Origin: Cecembia lonarensis LW9
GTDB lineage: Bacteria; Bacteroidota; Bacteroidia; Cytophagales; Cyclobacteriaceae
DNA: 52,814 bases
NCBI RefSeq assembly: GCF_000298295.1
Contig: NZ_AMGM01000025.1
Coordinates: forward strand, 1 to 52,814
Reading direction: 5' to 3'
Made by a program: the position numbers and the translations under genes. Position 1 is the stretch's first letter. Each line of letters begins with the position of its first letter. The notes beneath the pieces were generated by a model. That model worked only from the letters and a program-made list of their open reading frames with translations. It made no database searches and was not told the DNA's origin. Below, one piece after another: positions 52,601-52,814 of the stretch.

Positions 52601-52803
52601 GGGTAACGGACATACATTTCCGTTTCAAAAAGCCCATAATCCATCATTCTCGAGCCTAGATTGTTGCCGATAAGGATGATATGATCGCCTTTATTAAGTT
52701 TAATGCCCTCTTTTTGGGAACATTGAAAAAGGGGTATCAAAAAACTAAGTATTGCTAAGTGTTTGAGTAATCTTTTAGCACGGGGGATTAATAGGTTTTT
52801 CAT
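49636..52803 (-). CDS. SGNH - PVC-type dehydrogenase propeller - HEAT - cytochrome c fusion lipoprotein
   Basis: A 1055-residue exported protein with lipobox C28 (PLFQC). Order: an SGNH/GDSL-like domain (about 40-270) in which the usual GDS is IGNN and the last block reads DGSQLNELGY, lacking the catalytic His; a sugar-dehydrogenase-like propeller (about 385-730) with DTNGDGKAD and PVDMEFAPDGSLYFIDWHN; HEAT-like helices (about 770-890); and a class I cytochrome c domain with C936-x2-C939-H940 and probable axial Met993. The propeller may oxidise a carbohydrate and pass electrons to the haem. It ends the window and is probably monocistronic. Confidence 0.88.
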   Translation of the reverse strand: MKNLLIPRAKRLLKHLAILSFLIPLFQCSQKEGIKLNKGDHIILIGNNLGSRMMDYGLFETEMYVRYPDSLLYIRNMCDGGNTPGFRPHSGRVSPWAFPGAEDFQTEFANSSGSEGHYESPDEWLFRHKADIILAFFGYNESFQGEAGLENYKAELDAFIRHTLQQNYNGSTPPKLALISPIAFEDLSATKDLPNGVKENKNLELYTLAMKEVAEKHQVLFVDAFNPSKKWYASNTDPLTIDGSQLNELGYQKLAVLLADQVFGKAKLKAAQNRDLIHEMVMRKNWMWHNDYKIPNGVHVYGRRYKPFGPDNYPYELEKIRQMTAIRDEAIWKAAKGEIMDIEAADKNTIELPPVETNYNPQQNGNLTYLYGQDALDQLTVPEGYKIELFASEVEFPDLANPVQMSFDNKGRLWIATCPSYPHYKPGNEKPNDKIIILEDTNGDGKADKQTVFADGLHLPMGFEIAPEGVYVSQGTHLKILIDTNGDDRADKVEILLSGFDDHDTHHVISAFAADPSGAIYMGEGVFLHSNVETSYGPVRATNGGFFRYNPSRHQLERTAQLSIPNPWGIAFDEWGQNFFAETSGPDVMWMMPGTVLPRYGEATHKSYNLIEDDHRVRPTSGLEFVSSRHFPDEVQGDLLINNTIGFLGMKQHAIEDDGTGFKTRHRLDLVKGTDRNFRPVDMEFAPDGSLYFIDWHNVLIGHMQHNARDPLRDHVHGRVYRITYPSRPLVEPAKVHGASIPELLDNLKLPEFRTKYRTKRELRGRDADQVLQAITSWTASLDKNDPKYEAYLLEALWVSWGLNKVDQSLLRQLLQAKDFRVRAAAVRVLRYTGHQVADQADLMMEAVRDEHGRVRLEAITAASWLQKEKGLPILEEATKKPLDNWMVHAHETAVAHINGISVREKKEEDIRSNLTGGDLELYLIGKEIYNRDGFCATCHQPDGRGLSASQFPPIVGTQWVLGSEERLIKLVLKGLLGPIEVLGREYPGHVPMTPYEGMLNDNEIAAVLTYVRNSFGNQASPIRPEKVKAVRTSIENKRGFYSPAELLKEHPMEK

Positions 52804-52814
52804 TCGTTTATTGT

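Overview
The window reads as a chromosomal segment of a Gram-negative Bacteroidota bacterium. Evidence: two SusC/SusD pairs, LpxB, SPII lipoproteins, leaders with little Shine-Dalgarno signal, and at least one promoter of the TAnnTTTG type. The mix of Tat-exported Gfo/Idh/MocA oxidoreductases, DUF1080, ThuA, sulfatases and a cytochrome-tailed PVC-type dehydrogenase suggests a marine or soil Cytophagales member such as Cyclobacteriaceae; that family-level placement is inference. I saw no rRNA, tRNA, transposase, integrase or CRISPR array.

Layout. (1) 87-1696: housekeeping genes lpxB and a QueD/PTPS-family gene. (2) 1845-11458: two susC-susD pairs on the minus strand, without an adjacent regulator or glycoside hydrolase. 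(3) 11711-14258: queE followed 4 bp later by an OmpA/PD40 protein. (4) 14393-27414: an oxidative sugar island with an exported TIM-barrel isomerase/lyase-like protein, a Tat-exported NHL propeller, a DUF1080 protein, four Tat-exported Gfo/Idh/MocA proteins, a Na+/solute symporter with an apparent one-base frameshift, a fused NagB-NagA enzyme and a Fic protein with its own repeat-rich promoter. (5) 27471-36248: a minus-strand run of M20 amidohydrolase, GH78-like rhamnosidase, DUF1593 protein, esterase, DUF4230 protein, a possible 37-residue membrane peptide and a sulfatase. (6) 36412-40579: an alpha/beta hydrolase lipoprotein, two paralogous outer-membrane barrels, and an NCS1 permease followed by an unlisted 58-residue membrane protein. 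(7) 40691-42183: an AbiEi/AbiEii toxin-antitoxin pair with a perfect palindrome upstream. (8) 42269-52803: sugar MFS porter, ThuA-like protein, D-tagatose-3-epimerase-like enzyme, second sulfatase, an unrecognised lipoprotein and a 1055-residue SGNH/propeller/HEAT/cytochrome c fusion.

Working model (inference). Sulfated, possibly amino-sugar- or rhamnose-containing glycans are imported by the SusCD pairs, desulfated by the two sulfatases, and processed in the periplasm by oxidoreductase, lyase-like and DUF1080 proteins through 3-keto intermediates as well as by conventional hydrolysis. Monomers would enter through the symporter and MFS porter and be used by NagBA and the epimerase.

The least explained signals are non-coding: 7-nt-periodic arrays (GTACNNN, AGACNNN/TCTNNNN) at 44.9 and 49.3-49.6 kb; an 18-bp inverted repeat enclosing a start codon at 38.85 kb; a terminator whose loop holds the stop codons of both convergent genes at 24.97 kb; and spaced direct repeats before the Fic and permease genes.
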